A DNA stretch of 35,866 bases from UBA8752 sp036159995 (GTDB lineage: Bacteria; Bacteroidota; Bacteroidia; Flavobacteriales_D; Sanyastnellaceae): assembly GCA_036159995.1 (NCBI GenBank), contig JAYYEI010000004.1, positions 1 through 35,866 of the forward strand, read 5' to 3'. How positions within the stretch are numbered: position 1 is the first letter of the stretch; every line of letters starts with the position of its first letter. A model generated the notes under the pieces. It was not told the DNA's origin. It made no database searches and saw nothing but the letters and a program-made list of their open reading frames with translations. This document shows, piece by piece, positions 1 to 6,626 of this stretch. The position numbers and the translations under genes are program-made.

Positions 1-103
1 TGCAAGCCTTGCGGCCTTCATGGGCATCGCCGGTGTCCGGAAGCACACTTCCGGTGTGGGGTGGACCTGTCTGTCGAACAGGTGTTGGATGCCGTCGGCC
101 GCG
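1..103. other. Left-edge non-coding stretch with two perfect inverted repeats
   Basis: This stretch follows the 3' end of the small secreted-protein gene on the minus strand. It holds two adjacent perfect inverted repeats. One is a 7-bp arm pair with a 4-base loop at 37-54 (CCGGAAG/CTTCCGG); the other is a 6-bp arm pair with a 7-base loop at 65-83 (ACCTGT/ACAGGT). Neither is followed by a T-run on either strand, so a classical intrinsic terminator is not supported. They may be 3'-end structures of the minus-strand transcript or chance. No gene was recognised here, and one could extend off the left edge. Confidence 0.35.
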
Positions 104-457
104 TCAGCAGCCTTCCATGACGGGGCCTTCCGTCTTTTTCAGACGGAGGATACAGGATTCGGAAACGAACTCCACGTACTCGTGGAACTCCTGTCCTTCA
201 ACTTTCAGCACGATTTCGACGCCGACGAGCGCGCCGTCCGGGCGGAATTGAAAGCTGCCGTAACGGAAGGAATGTCCGGCCTCCTCGAGGGTGAGGCGGG
301 CGGCGTTGAGGGCTTCCCGGGTGAGCGGGGCCTCAATCGAGGCAAGCACGACGTCCGGCTCATCTCCTGTTTCGGTCTGGGCGGACACGGCCGAGGGGGC
401 GGACCAGAGGGTGGCGAGGGCCAGAACGGCCGCGAGGCTGGAGAGGGACATCTTCAT
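104..457 (-). CDS. Small secreted protein of unknown function
   Basis: The predicted protein has 117 residues. It starts with MKMSLSS, then a hydrophobic stretch and a likely signal-peptidase I site near VSA-QTE at about residue 25, so it is probably exported. The mature part is about 90 residues and reads like a strand-helix-strand unit (PLTREALNAARLTLEEAGHS, then FRPDGALVGVEIVLKVEG). That pattern recalls the short modules at the C-terminus of many Bacteroidota BlaR1/M56-type proteins, but this is a by-eye resemblance and gives no function. A single Cys lies near the middle and another is the last residue. It is divergent from dnaN. The start is supported by a promoter-like TACTTTTC box exactly four bases upstream. 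The export call is fairly safe; the function is unknown. Confidence 0.72.
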   Translation of the reverse strand: MKMSLSSLAAVLALATLWSAPSAVSAQTETGDEPDVVLASIEAPLTREALNAARLTLEEAGHSFRYGSFQFRPDGALVGVEIVLKVEGQEFHEYVEFVSESCILRLKKTEGPVMEGC

Positions 458-461
458 GATG

Positions 462-469
462 GAAAAGTA
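462..469 (-). promoter_or_regulatory. Candidate -7 box, 4 bases before the start of the small secreted protein
   Basis: On the minus strand this reads TACTTTTC, close to the Bacteroidota -7 consensus TAnnTTTG. Four bases (CATC) separate it from the ATG at 457, which would place the transcription start at about the start codon. A TTG lies 21 bases upstream and could serve as the -33 element. Confidence 0.5.
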
Positions 470-575
470 CGCCGCAAGCCGGCATCGGGACAAGGAGTCT
501 GGTCCTCCACGGTCCGGTGCATCCGTTGTGAAAAAGTGGCGCTCCTCGAGGCCGTTTCCCGACGCACTCCCGGGG

Positions 576-583
576 TACTTTCG
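576..583 (+). promoter_or_regulatory. Candidate -7 box of dnaN
   Basis: TACTTTCG matches TAnnTTTG at five of six fixed positions. It lies 18 bases before the dnaN ATG, which implies a short leader of about a dozen bases. No clear -33 element was seen at the usual spacing. Confidence 0.4.
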
Positions 584-601
584 ATACCCCATTTCATCCG
601 A

Positions 602-1723
602 ATGCAGTTCATCGTTTCCAGTACCGCCCTGCTCCGCCAACTTCAGGCCATCAGCGGCGTGCTCAACAGCAGCAACACCCTGCCCATCCTGGACAATTTC
701 CTCTTCGAGATTGCCCCCGGAAAGGCATCCATCAGCGCCAGTGACCTCGAGACGACCATGACCACTACGGTGGAGGTCACCGCCGAGGAGGAAGGCGCCA
801 TCGCCATCCCGGCCAAGATGCTGCTTGACATCCTCAAGACCTTCGAGGACCTTCCCCTGACGTTCAAGGTGGACCCCAAGACCTGTGGCGTCGAGATGAC
901 GAGCGAGGCGGGCAAGTACAAGCTCGCCGGAGCACACGCCGATGAGTTCCCGCGCACCCCGGAACTCGAGGGAGCCGCCTCCGTGACCTTGAATTCCGAC
1001 ACGCTGGCTGAAGCCATCAGCCGGACTTTGTTCGCCGCGGGAAGCGACGATCTGCGCCCGGTCATGAGCGGCATCTTCTTCGAACTCCGCAGCGACCACC
1101 TCAGCTTCGTGGCAACCGACGCCCACCGCCTGGTCCGCTACGCCCGAAAGGATGCCTCCGCTCCGGAGAACGCCGAGATGATTGTGCCGAAGAAGCCCCT
1201 CAACCTGCTCAAGGGCACCCTGCCCATGACCGACGAGGTGGTGGTCAGCTTCAATGAGGCCAATGCCCACTTCAAGTACGGCGAGATGGACGTGGTCTGC
1301 CGCCTGATCGAGGGCAAGTACCCCAACTACGAGGCGGTCATCCCGAAGGACAACCCGAACTGCATGACCATTGACCGGAAGGACTTCCAACGGAGCATCC
1401 GGCGCGTGGCCATTTTCGCCAATAAGACGACGCACCAGGTTCGCCTGTCCCTCGCGGGCAGCAGCCTGACCATCAGTGCGGAGGACGTGGACTTCGCCAA
1501 CGAGGCCCGTGAGTCCTTGGCCTGCAGCTACACCGGAGACGACATGGAAATCGGCTTCAACAGCCGCTTTCTGCTGGACATGCTCAATAACCTTGACGCC
1601 CAGCAGATCACCCTCGAGCTCAGTGCCCCGAATCGGGCGGGCATCATCCGCCCCCTGCACGACGGCGAAGCGACCGGAGAGGACATCCTCATGCTGGTCA
1701 TGCCCGTCATGCTCAACGCCTGA
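602..1723 (+). CDS. dnaN: DNA polymerase III beta sliding clamp
   Basis: The 373-residue product is the usual length for the beta clamp, the ring that tethers DNA polymerase III to DNA and serves as a docking platform for repair and replication proteins. The N-terminus (MQFIVSSTALLRQLQAISGV, then SNTLPILDNFLFEI) and the C-terminal end LVMPVML are characteristic. Internal landmarks include ATDAHRLVRY and the middle-domain DLRPVMSGIFFEL. The start is fixed because the conserved first strand begins directly at this ATG. Its stop abuts the stop of the convergent rhomboid gene, the two forming TGATCA. It is not next to dnaA or recF within this window, so the classical origin cluster is not evident here. 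The identification is secure. Confidence 0.97.
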   Translation: MQFIVSSTALLRQLQAISGVLNSSNTLPILDNFLFEIAPGKASISASDLETTMTTTVEVTAEEEGAIAIPAKMLLDILKTFEDLPLTFKVDPKTCGVEMTSEAGKYKLAGAHADEFPRTPELEGAASVTLNSDTLAEAISRTLFAAGSDDLRPVMSGIFFELRSDHLSFVATDAHRLVRYARKDASAPENAEMIVPKKPLNLLKGTLPMTDEVVVSFNEANAHFKYGEMDVVCRLIEGKYPNYEAVIPKDNPNCMTIDRKDFQRSIRRVAIFANKTTHQVRLSLAGSSLTISAEDVDFANEARESLACSYTGDDMEIGFNSRFLLDMLNNLDAQQITLELSAPNRAGIIRPLHDGEATGEDILMLVMPVMLNA

Positions 1724-2824
1724 TCAGCGTCGGGTCTTCGACTTGATGTGGCCGCCTCGGCGCGGCTTGCGAATCCCGCCCTGGCGGGATTTCGCGTGTT
1801 CAGAGGAAATGGGCCGAGGGCCTCTCCAGAGGCGCTGGGTTCGGCTCGATTCCCGCCATTCCTCCTCCGGAGAGAGGGCCTCGGAGGTGAGCCAGGTGTC
1901 TTCTACGGCCGCTTCGCCGAGGATGCCGTCGGTCGGTGATTCGAGGATGGCCCGCCGGCTGCTCCGCACGAGGTCCTCCTGAGCAGCAGGTCTTGCCGCC
2001 GCAGACGGAGCGGGACCATCGTCTTGCTCATCGTCCTCGTCCTCGTCCGCGGGAGGCGGGGGCTTCTGGGGGCCCTGTTTTCTCCAGGCGATGGCCAGGA
2101 AGCTGCCGACGACGGCCCCGGAGAGGTGGCCCTGCCAGCTGACGCCGACTTCAATGGGAAAGACACCCCAGACGATGCTGCCGTAAAGGAAAGCCACCAC
2201 CATGGAGACGCGGATGAGGCGGGGGGCTTGGCGGATCAGTCCGCTGAAGAAGAGGAAGGCGGACAGGGAGTAGATGACCCCGCTGAGTCCGATGTGGTTG
2301 CCGTCCGCACCGCTCAACCAGAGGAGACAGCCCGTGGCCAGCCACGACCAGCCCAGCACCTTGAAGCCGAGATTGCGGTAGAAGTAGAGCAACAAGGCAT
2401 TCAGCGAGAAGAAGGAAACGGTGTTGCCCCACAAGTGCTGGAAGTCGCCATGAAGCAGGGGCATGGCGAGGATGCCGGCCAGTCCGTCCGCTTTCAATGG
2501 ACGGTTGCCGAAGCGTCGGAGTTCGAGTCCGAATTGCTCATCGATCAAGAAGACCCCCCAGATGACCATCAGAATGCCGAGGGTGACGGTGAGGACCAGA
2601 CGAATCAGGGCACGGTCGGCCGCAAGGGTGGCCGCATCGGGAAATCCGCCCGTCGGGCCCGGTGGTCGTCGTGCACCTCGCCAGGGCCGCGCACCACGTG
2701 CAATCCGGACCGAATCCGGTCCCCGCTCGCCGCTGGGCGGGGAGGCCGGGCCGGAGGAGGCCGAAGTCCCCCCATACTCCGGGGCAGGGGTTGAATTCAC
2801 ACGGTCATTCGGATAAGAACCCAT
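1724..2824 (-). CDS. Rhomboid-family intramembrane serine protease
   Basis: The 366-residue protein has a Pro/Gly/Ser-rich N-terminus (about residues 1-65), a six-helix membrane core (about 72-247) and a hydrophilic C-terminal tail of nearly 120 residues. Rhomboid landmarks are visible: HLWGN in the second helix (His130, Asn134), the nucleophile motif GLSG (Ser181) and the base His233 in GHLSG. Ser and His form the catalytic dyad that cleaves transmembrane substrates. The tail starts with a dense acidic run (DEDEDDEQDD) and ends in a basic stretch (RKPRRGGHIKSKTRR); it is probably cytoplasmic, with no domain that I recognise. The chosen ATG has a promoter-like TATTTTGG four bases upstream. 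The substrate is unknown. Confidence 0.9.
   Translation of the reverse strand: MGSYPNDRVNSTPAPEYGGTSASSGPASPPSGERGPDSVRIARGARPWRGARRPPGPTGGFPDAATLAADRALIRLVLTVTLGILMVIWGVFLIDEQFGLELRRFGNRPLKADGLAGILAMPLLHGDFQHLWGNTVSFFSLNALLLYFYRNLGFKVLGWSWLATGCLLWLSGADGNHIGLSGVIYSLSAFLFFSGLIRQAPRLIRVSMVVAFLYGSIVWGVFPIEVGVSWQGHLSGAVVGSFLAIAWRKQGPQKPPPPADEDEDDEQDDGPAPSAAARPAAQEDLVRSSRRAILESPTDGILGEAAVEDTWLTSEALSPEEEWRESSRTQRLWRGPRPISSEHAKSRQGGIRKPRRGGHIKSKTRR
1772..1791. terminator. Inverted repeat inside the rhomboid 3' end, possible dnaN terminator
   Basis: AATCCCGC, a four-base loop (CCTG) and GCGGGATT form a perfect 8-bp hairpin about 50 bases past the dnaN stop. Because dnaN and the rhomboid gene abut tail to tail, any dnaN terminator has to lie in rhomboid coding sequence. 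Only a short T-rich stretch follows, so the terminator role is inferred. Confidence 0.3.
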
Positions 2825-2828
2825 GACT

Positions 2829-2836
2829 CCAAAATA
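2829..2836 (-). promoter_or_regulatory. Candidate -7 box, 4 bases before the rhomboid start
   Basis: On the minus strand this reads TATTTTGG, followed by AGTC and the ATG. It fits the TAnnTT core with the same four-base spacing seen at several other starts in the window. No -33 element was found at the expected distance. Confidence 0.45.
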
Positions 2837-2854
2837 GCCCGCAATGCTCGGAGG

Positions 2855-2862
2855 TACTTTGA
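2855..2862 (+). promoter_or_regulatory. Weak -7-like box upstream of the SirB1-type gene
   Basis: TACTTTGA lies 20 bases before the ATG at 2883. It resembles the -7 consensus imperfectly. If used, it would exclude the earlier in-frame ATG at 2844, which lies upstream of it. Confidence 0.28.
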
Positions 2863-2882
2863 GCCCACAACCTGAATCGGCT

Positions 2883-3791
2883 ATGAGCGTCACCGAATTG
2901 CATGCCTTGATTTCACTGCTGGAAGATCCCGACGAGGGCATCTTTTCCACCGTGAAGCAGGAGTTGGAGAAGATTGGAGAAGCCGCCGTGCCCTCGTTGA
3001 GGAGGGCATTGGAGGAGGAGGGACACGGCACGGTGTTCGTGGCGCGGGCCAAAGCCCTGCTCGACCAGTTGGCCACCCAGGAGGTCCGCTCCCTGTTCGC
3101 CGATTGGATCGAGTCTGCAGACCACGGCGTGGCCGAGGCGTTGCTCCTCATCAACCAGTACGTCGACCCGGCCGCCGGCAATGCCGAGCTCAAGGAGACA
3201 CTCCACCGAATCCGCCAGGACATCTGGCTTGAGCTCAACGATGACATGACCGCGCTGGAGCAGGTGCGCGTCATCAACCGCATCTTCTTCGAGCACCATG
3301 GTTTCGAAGGCACCCGGGGAGGCGCCGCCCGGCCCCACCACGCCCTGCCGTCCGAGGTGGTGTCCCAGCGGAAAGGGAATTCCCTTGCGCTCGGCGCCCT
3401 TTACTTGGCCATGGCCCAGGAACTCGAGCTGCCGATTCACGGGGTCAACCTGCCCAACCATTTCATCCTGGCTTACTGTGACGGAGGCCATCTCGGCGAA
3501 TTCACAGAGGAGGGCGGCCCGGGCAGCGTGTTGTTCTACATCAATCCCTTCAACAAAGGCGGTGTCATTCATCCCGATGAGGTCAATGTCTTCCTCGGCC
3601 ATCTCGACCTCCCCGTGGACCAGCGTCACTGCGGTCCCTGCCACCCGGTCGATGTGGTGCGCCGGCTCATCGGCAACCTCGCCTACGCGTACGAGCGTCA
3701 GGAGGACCTTGATCAAGCCGAGCGCATGCGGGAACTGCTCTTCTTCGTGGAAGGTTGTTCAGCCCCGCAGGGCGCCGAACGTGCGGAATAA
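2883..3791 (+). CDS. SirB1-type transglutaminase-like / TPR protein
   Basis: The 302-residue protein has three parts: an alpha-helical, HEAT-like N-terminus (about 1-75), a transglutaminase-like SirB1 domain (about 80-240) and a TPR-like helical C-terminus (LIGNLAYAYERQEDLDQAER). The family signature is visible as RKGNSLALGALYLAMA (from residue 163) and GVNLPNHFIL (187-196). The Cys of classical transglutaminases is not present in that signature, which is usual for this group; the biochemical role of the family is poorly known. An in-frame ATG at 2844 would add 13 residues, but the similarity to the family begins near MSVTELHAL and a possible promoter box lies between the two ATGs. The last 33 bases overlap the convergent sugar transferase gene. 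There is no signal peptide, so it is likely cytoplasmic. Confidence 0.83.
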   Translation: MSVTELHALISLLEDPDEGIFSTVKQELEKIGEAAVPSLRRALEEEGHGTVFVARAKALLDQLATQEVRSLFADWIESADHGVAEALLLINQYVDPAAGNAELKETLHRIRQDIWLELNDDMTALEQVRVINRIFFEHHGFEGTRGGAARPHHALPSEVVSQRKGNSLALGALYLAMAQELELPIHGVNLPNHFILAYCDGGHLGEFTEEGGPGSVLFYINPFNKGGVIHPDEVNVFLGHLDLPVDQRHCGPCHPVDVVRRLIGNLAYAYERQEDLDQAERMRELLFFVEGCSAPQGAERAE

Positions 3792-4346
3792 GAGCCAGAC
3801 ATCGCCGAGGACGCTCCGTTCCTCGGCATACTGCATCTGAACCTTCAGTTTTTCCGGCAGAATCACCTCGCGGTAATGGTGGTCGGCGTCGCTGGCCGCC
3901 GCGAGTTCCACCCCCTCATTGCGGAAGGCGAGAGAGTCCGGTCCGGTGATGCCCGGACGGACGGAGAGGACCACCTTCCAACGAGGGTCCTCGAGGTCCA
4001 CGTAGTTGGGCACTTCGGGGCGGGGCCCCACGAGGCTCATGTGGCCGACAAGCACGTTGAACAGCTGCGGAAATTCATCGAGGCGCCTCCGGCGCAGGAA
4101 TCGGCCGGTGGCGGTGATTCGGTGGTCCGTTTCCCCGGCGGTGATCTCTGGAGAAAGCGCCTGGGCCACGGCCATCGTCCTGAACTTGAGGATGCGGAAC
4201 CTCCGCCCATTGCGGCCCACCCTCTCCTGGGCGAAGAGCACCGGCCGGCCTTCGCGCAGGAGGATGACCAGGCCCACAAGAAGCAGGGGAATCCCCAGAA
4301 GGAGGAGCAGGGCCAAGGCCATCAGGAAATCCAGACTCCGCTTCAT
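3759..4346 (-). CDS. Bacterial sugar transferase (PglC-like undecaprenyl-phosphate glycosyl-1-phosphate transferase)
   Basis: This 195-residue protein has the compact architecture of PglC-type monotopic phosphoglycosyl transferases, which move a sugar phosphate from a UDP-sugar onto a polyprenyl phosphate and so begin glycan assembly on the inner membrane. Landmarks are the N-terminal membrane hairpin (KRSLDFLMALALLLLLGIP), RVGRNGRRFRILKFRTM, RRRLDEFPQLFNVLVGHMS with the catalytic Asp-Glu pair, and LVGPRPE. The ATG overlaps the stop of the upstream aminotransferase gene as ATGA, implying translational coupling. The partner suggests an amino-sugar substrate, possibly a 4-amino-4,6-dideoxy sugar; that is inference. 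The 3' end overlaps the convergent SirB1-type gene. Family certain, substrate unknown. Confidence 0.92.
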   Translation of the reverse strand: MKRSLDFLMALALLLLLGIPLLLVGLVILLREGRPVLFAQERVGRNGRRFRILKFRTMAVAQALSPEITAGETDHRITATGRFLRRRRLDEFPQLFNVLVGHMSLVGPRPEVPNYVDLEDPRWKVVLSVRPGITGPDSLAFRNEGVELAAASDADHHYREVILPEKLKVQMQYAEERSVLGDVWLLFRTFGALRG

Positions 4347-5617
4347 TGAGCTGGACCGTCGTTCAGGATGGCGTCATGTCCCTGTCGGACCGCAGCCACG
4401 ACCCGGTCCACATCATCGAGCGTCAGATGCATGTGCACGGGAAGGCTGATCTCGTACGCATAGGCCCTGTGGGCATTCGGGTGGTCTTCGATCCGTTCCC
4501 CGCGTTCTGCGTGGACCGTGAGCAGGGGAAGCGGCTGGAAGTGCACGTTGGTTGCCACGCCTTCTGCGGAGAGACGATCGATCAGCGCGTCCCGTCCGGC
4601 TTCATCCAACCGGGGCAGGCGCAGCAGGTACAGATGGTCGGCCCCGCGGCGGCTGGCATCGGTTCGCCTCGGCAGGCAGGCGGCGTCCCATCCCGCGAAG
4701 CCAGCATCGTATCGGTCGCACAGGGCATGGCGCCACTCGAGATCTGCTGGATAGCGGTTCAACCCCGAACGGCCGAGGGCCGCCTGGATGTCGGTCATGT
4801 TGCATTTAAACCCTGCCGTGGTCACATCGTACCGCCAGGCCGCACGCCCAGAGGAATTGAATTTTGTGGCGGCATCCTTGCTCTGGCCGTGGAGACAGAG
4901 GGTGCGCAGGGTCCGGTGGACCTCGTCGGCCTCGAAGGACGGCGGAAGGGCCAAAGCGGCCGCCCCGCCTTCCGCGGTGGTCAGGTTCTTGACGGCGTGA
5001 AAGGAGTAGACGGCGATGTCGGACATCGGGGCCACCGGCTGTCCGCCCAGCGTTGCGCCCAGTGAATGGGCGGCGTCGAGCAGCAAGAGTGGGCGTCCTA
5101 GCCGCTCTTGAGTGGGGTGGCTGGCCTCGAAGCCATGCTCCTGCGCCCAGACCGTCAAGCGGTCCTTCCATCCGGTCAGAGCCACCGGCCATCCGCCGAC
5201 GTCCACCGGCATGACCACTTTGGTTCGGGTAGTCAGGTGCGGCTCGATGGCGGCCCAGGTCAGGTTGAAGCCGTCCTCTTCCTCCGGGTCCGGGAGGTCG
5301 ACCAGGACGGGTTCTGCCCCGCGGTGGAGGACGACGTTCGCCGTGGCGCAGTAGGTGTAGGAGGGGAGAATCACCTCATCGCCCGGCCCCACGCCGAACC
5401 AGTCGAGGATGACCCCGGCGAGGCCGGTCCAAGAACCACCGCAGACGACCTTGGGGACGCCGCAGAATGCCGCCAATTCCTCCTCGAAGGCGGCCGTCTC
5501 TGGTCCCGTGGTGATCCAGCCGGACCGAAGGACGCGTTCCACAGCCTGGATGGCCGCCTCGTCGATGAGGGGAGGGGCGAAGGCGATGGGCCGGGGAGAA
5601 GGCGGACGAGAATCCAT
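4343..5617 (-). CDS. DegT/DnrJ/EryC1-family PLP-dependent sugar aminotransferase
   Basis: The 424-residue fold-type I aminotransferase probably makes a UDP-linked amino sugar. Landmarks are RSGWITTGPETAAFEEELA near the N-terminus, GDEVILPSYTYCATANVVLH, the cofactor-binding Asp181 in LLLLDAAHSLGA, and Lys210 in SFHAVKNLTTAEGG, which should form the Schiff base with PLP. A segment of about 20 residues before the Asp (about 153-175) is longer than in the shortest family members; I recall this variant being common in Bacteroidota and Clostridia beside sugar transferases. It overlaps the downstream sugar transferase by four bases. The start is divergent from the pterin dehydratase gene, 72 bases away. 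No dehydratase, acetyltransferase or flippase gene is nearby, so the rest of the pathway must lie elsewhere. Confidence 0.92.
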   Translation of the reverse strand: MDSRPPSPRPIAFAPPLIDEAAIQAVERVLRSGWITTGPETAAFEEELAAFCGVPKVVCGGSWTGLAGVILDWFGVGPGDEVILPSYTYCATANVVLHRGAEPVLVDLPDPEEEDGFNLTWAAIEPHLTTRTKVVMPVDVGGWPVALTGWKDRLTVWAQEHGFEASHPTQERLGRPLLLLDAAHSLGATLGGQPVAPMSDIAVYSFHAVKNLTTAEGGAAALALPPSFEADEVHRTLRTLCLHGQSKDAATKFNSSGRAAWRYDVTTAGFKCNMTDIQAALGRSGLNRYPADLEWRHALCDRYDAGFAGWDAACLPRRTDASRRGADHLYLLRLPRLDEAGRDALIDRLSAEGVATNVHFQPLPLLTVHAERGERIEDHPNAHRAYAYEISLPVHMHLTLDDVDRVVAAVRQGHDAILNDGPAQ

Positions 5618-5689
5618 GGACGCGAAGTTGGGGGCCGCCGGGCGAATTCCCACCCCCGGGGCTACCTTCACAGCAGAAAGCACGTCGCC

Positions 5690-5923
5690 ATGTGGATGGA
5701 AAAGGACAATCGCCTCGTCAGGGAGTTCCGATTCAAGGATTTCGGAGAGGCCTTCACCTTTATGACGCGGGTCGCATTCCTCGCCGAGCAGCAGGGCCAT
5801 CACCCGGTCTTCCACAACGAGTACAGCTACGTCCGCATCGAGCTGAATACCCATGACATGGGCCATGTGGTGACCGAGCGCGACCGCAAGTTGGCGGACG
5901 CCATCGACCGCCTGCTCCAGTGA
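5690..5923 (+). CDS. phhB: 4a-hydroxytetrahydrobiopterin dehydratase (PCD/DCoH family)
   Basis: This 77-residue protein dehydrates 4a-hydroxy-tetrahydropterin and so regenerates the cofactor of aromatic amino-acid hydroxylases; some homologues serve other pterin pathways. The family motif is complete: Glu33, His37-His38-Pro39, Tyr45, His55 and Asp56 (LAEQQGHHPVFHNEYSYV, then ELNTHD). It lacks the roughly 20-residue N-terminal segment of longer family members and begins at MWMEKDNRLVREFRFKDF; this short form is, to my knowledge, usual in Bacteroidota. No phenylalanine hydroxylase gene is in the window. A strong hairpin terminator follows. The symbol is by family only. Confidence 0.93.
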   Translation: MWMEKDNRLVREFRFKDFGEAFTFMTRVAFLAEQQGHHPVFHNEYSYVRIELNTHDMGHVVTERDRKLADAIDRLLQ

Positions 5924-5949
5924 GGCCATCGAGTGCATGACCCCCAACG

Positions 5950-5978
5950 AAAAAGGCCCTCCGAAGAGGGCCTTTTTT
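5950..5978. terminator. Bidirectional intrinsic terminator
   Basis: An A-run, GGCCCTC, the loop CGAA, GAGGGCC and a run of six T form a 12-bp hairpin flanked by A on the left and T on the right. It lies 26 bases past the pterin dehydratase stop and 19 bases past the end of the convergent DUF1573 gene, so it can end both transcripts. It is the best terminator in the window. Confidence 0.92.
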
Positions 5979-5997
5979 CATGGTATGCAATTCAGGA

Positions 5998-6540
5998 TCA
6001 TTTTCCGGCGCCGTCTGCGGGAGCAGGGGTCACGTTGGCGGAAATGGTGATCCGCGTCTGCTCGGGCATCGTGTTGGCGTTAATGGTGACCGTCTTGGTC
6101 TGCTTGTTCTTCTTGCCCTTCGAGTTGAATTTGACTTCAATCTCTCCTTCGGCACCCGGTGCGATTGGCTCCTTCGGGCACTGAGGCACCGTGCATCCAC
6201 AGGATCCCTTGCAGCGGTCGAGGATGAGAGGCTCATCACCGGTGTTGGTGAACTTGAAGACGTGGGTCACGACATCCCCCTCGTCAATGGTGCCGAAGTC
6301 CCAGCTGTTCTCGGCGAAGGTGATCGAGGTGGTGGGACCGGTCGGTGCTGCGGCTTCCGGCTTCGCGGCGTCGCGGGCGGGGTCCATTTTCTTGTCGGCT
6401 TCGGCGGCTTCCTTCTGGGCAGCGGCCTCGGTCTCGGACATTTCGGTGTAGCCCACGGAATCTCCTTCTTCGGCACCGCCAGCGCAGGCGACAAGCAGGA
6501 GGGGCAGGGCAAACAGGGAAAGGGAACGTGCGATGTTCAT
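5998..6540 (-). CDS. DUF1573-domain lipoprotein
   Basis: The 180-residue protein carries a lipoprotein signal peptide with lipobox LLVAC (Cys19), an Ala/Glu/Lys-rich linker (about 22-68) and one DUF1573 domain (about 70-170). The domain begins with ITFAENSWDFGTIDEGDVVT and contains FKFTNTGDEPLIL followed by a Cys-rich segment (CKGSCGCTVPQCP), all typical of this immunoglobulin-like family, widespread in Bacteroidota and Planctomycetes. Its exact role is not established; it is likely an envelope protein. It lies 86 bases downstream of the S41 protease gene on the same strand with its own promoter-like box between them, so it may be expressed separately or by read-through. Confidence 0.92.
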   Translation of the reverse strand: MNIARSLSLFALPLLLVACAGGAEEGDSVGYTEMSETEAAAQKEAAEADKKMDPARDAAKPEAAAPTGPTTSITFAENSWDFGTIDEGDVVTHVFKFTNTGDEPLILDRCKGSCGCTVPQCPKEPIAPGAEGEIEVKFNSKGKKNKQTKTVTINANTMPEQTRITISANVTPAPADGAGK

Positions 6541-6559
6541 GGGTTTGGATCGTATCGGG

Positions 6560-6567
6560 TAAAATTA
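6560..6567 (-). promoter_or_regulatory. Candidate -7 box of the DUF1573 gene
   Basis: The minus strand reads TAATTTTA within a short AT-rich patch, 19 bases before the ATG at 6540. It matches TAnnTTTG except for the last base. No convincing -33 element was seen. Confidence 0.4.
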
Positions 6568-6626
6568 ATTCAGGAGTGGGGTCGACTGGGTTTGGAGGGC
6601 CGGGTTCTTCCGCAGGAGGGCGTGGA

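Noticed and set aside
602..1723. Replication origin cluster near dnaN
   Set aside because: No dnaA, recF or DnaA-box cluster was seen in the adjoining sequence within the window.
2844..2882. Earlier ATG at 2844 as the start of the SirB1-type gene
   Set aside because: The extra 13 residues look unlike the family, and a promoter-like box falls between the two ATGs.
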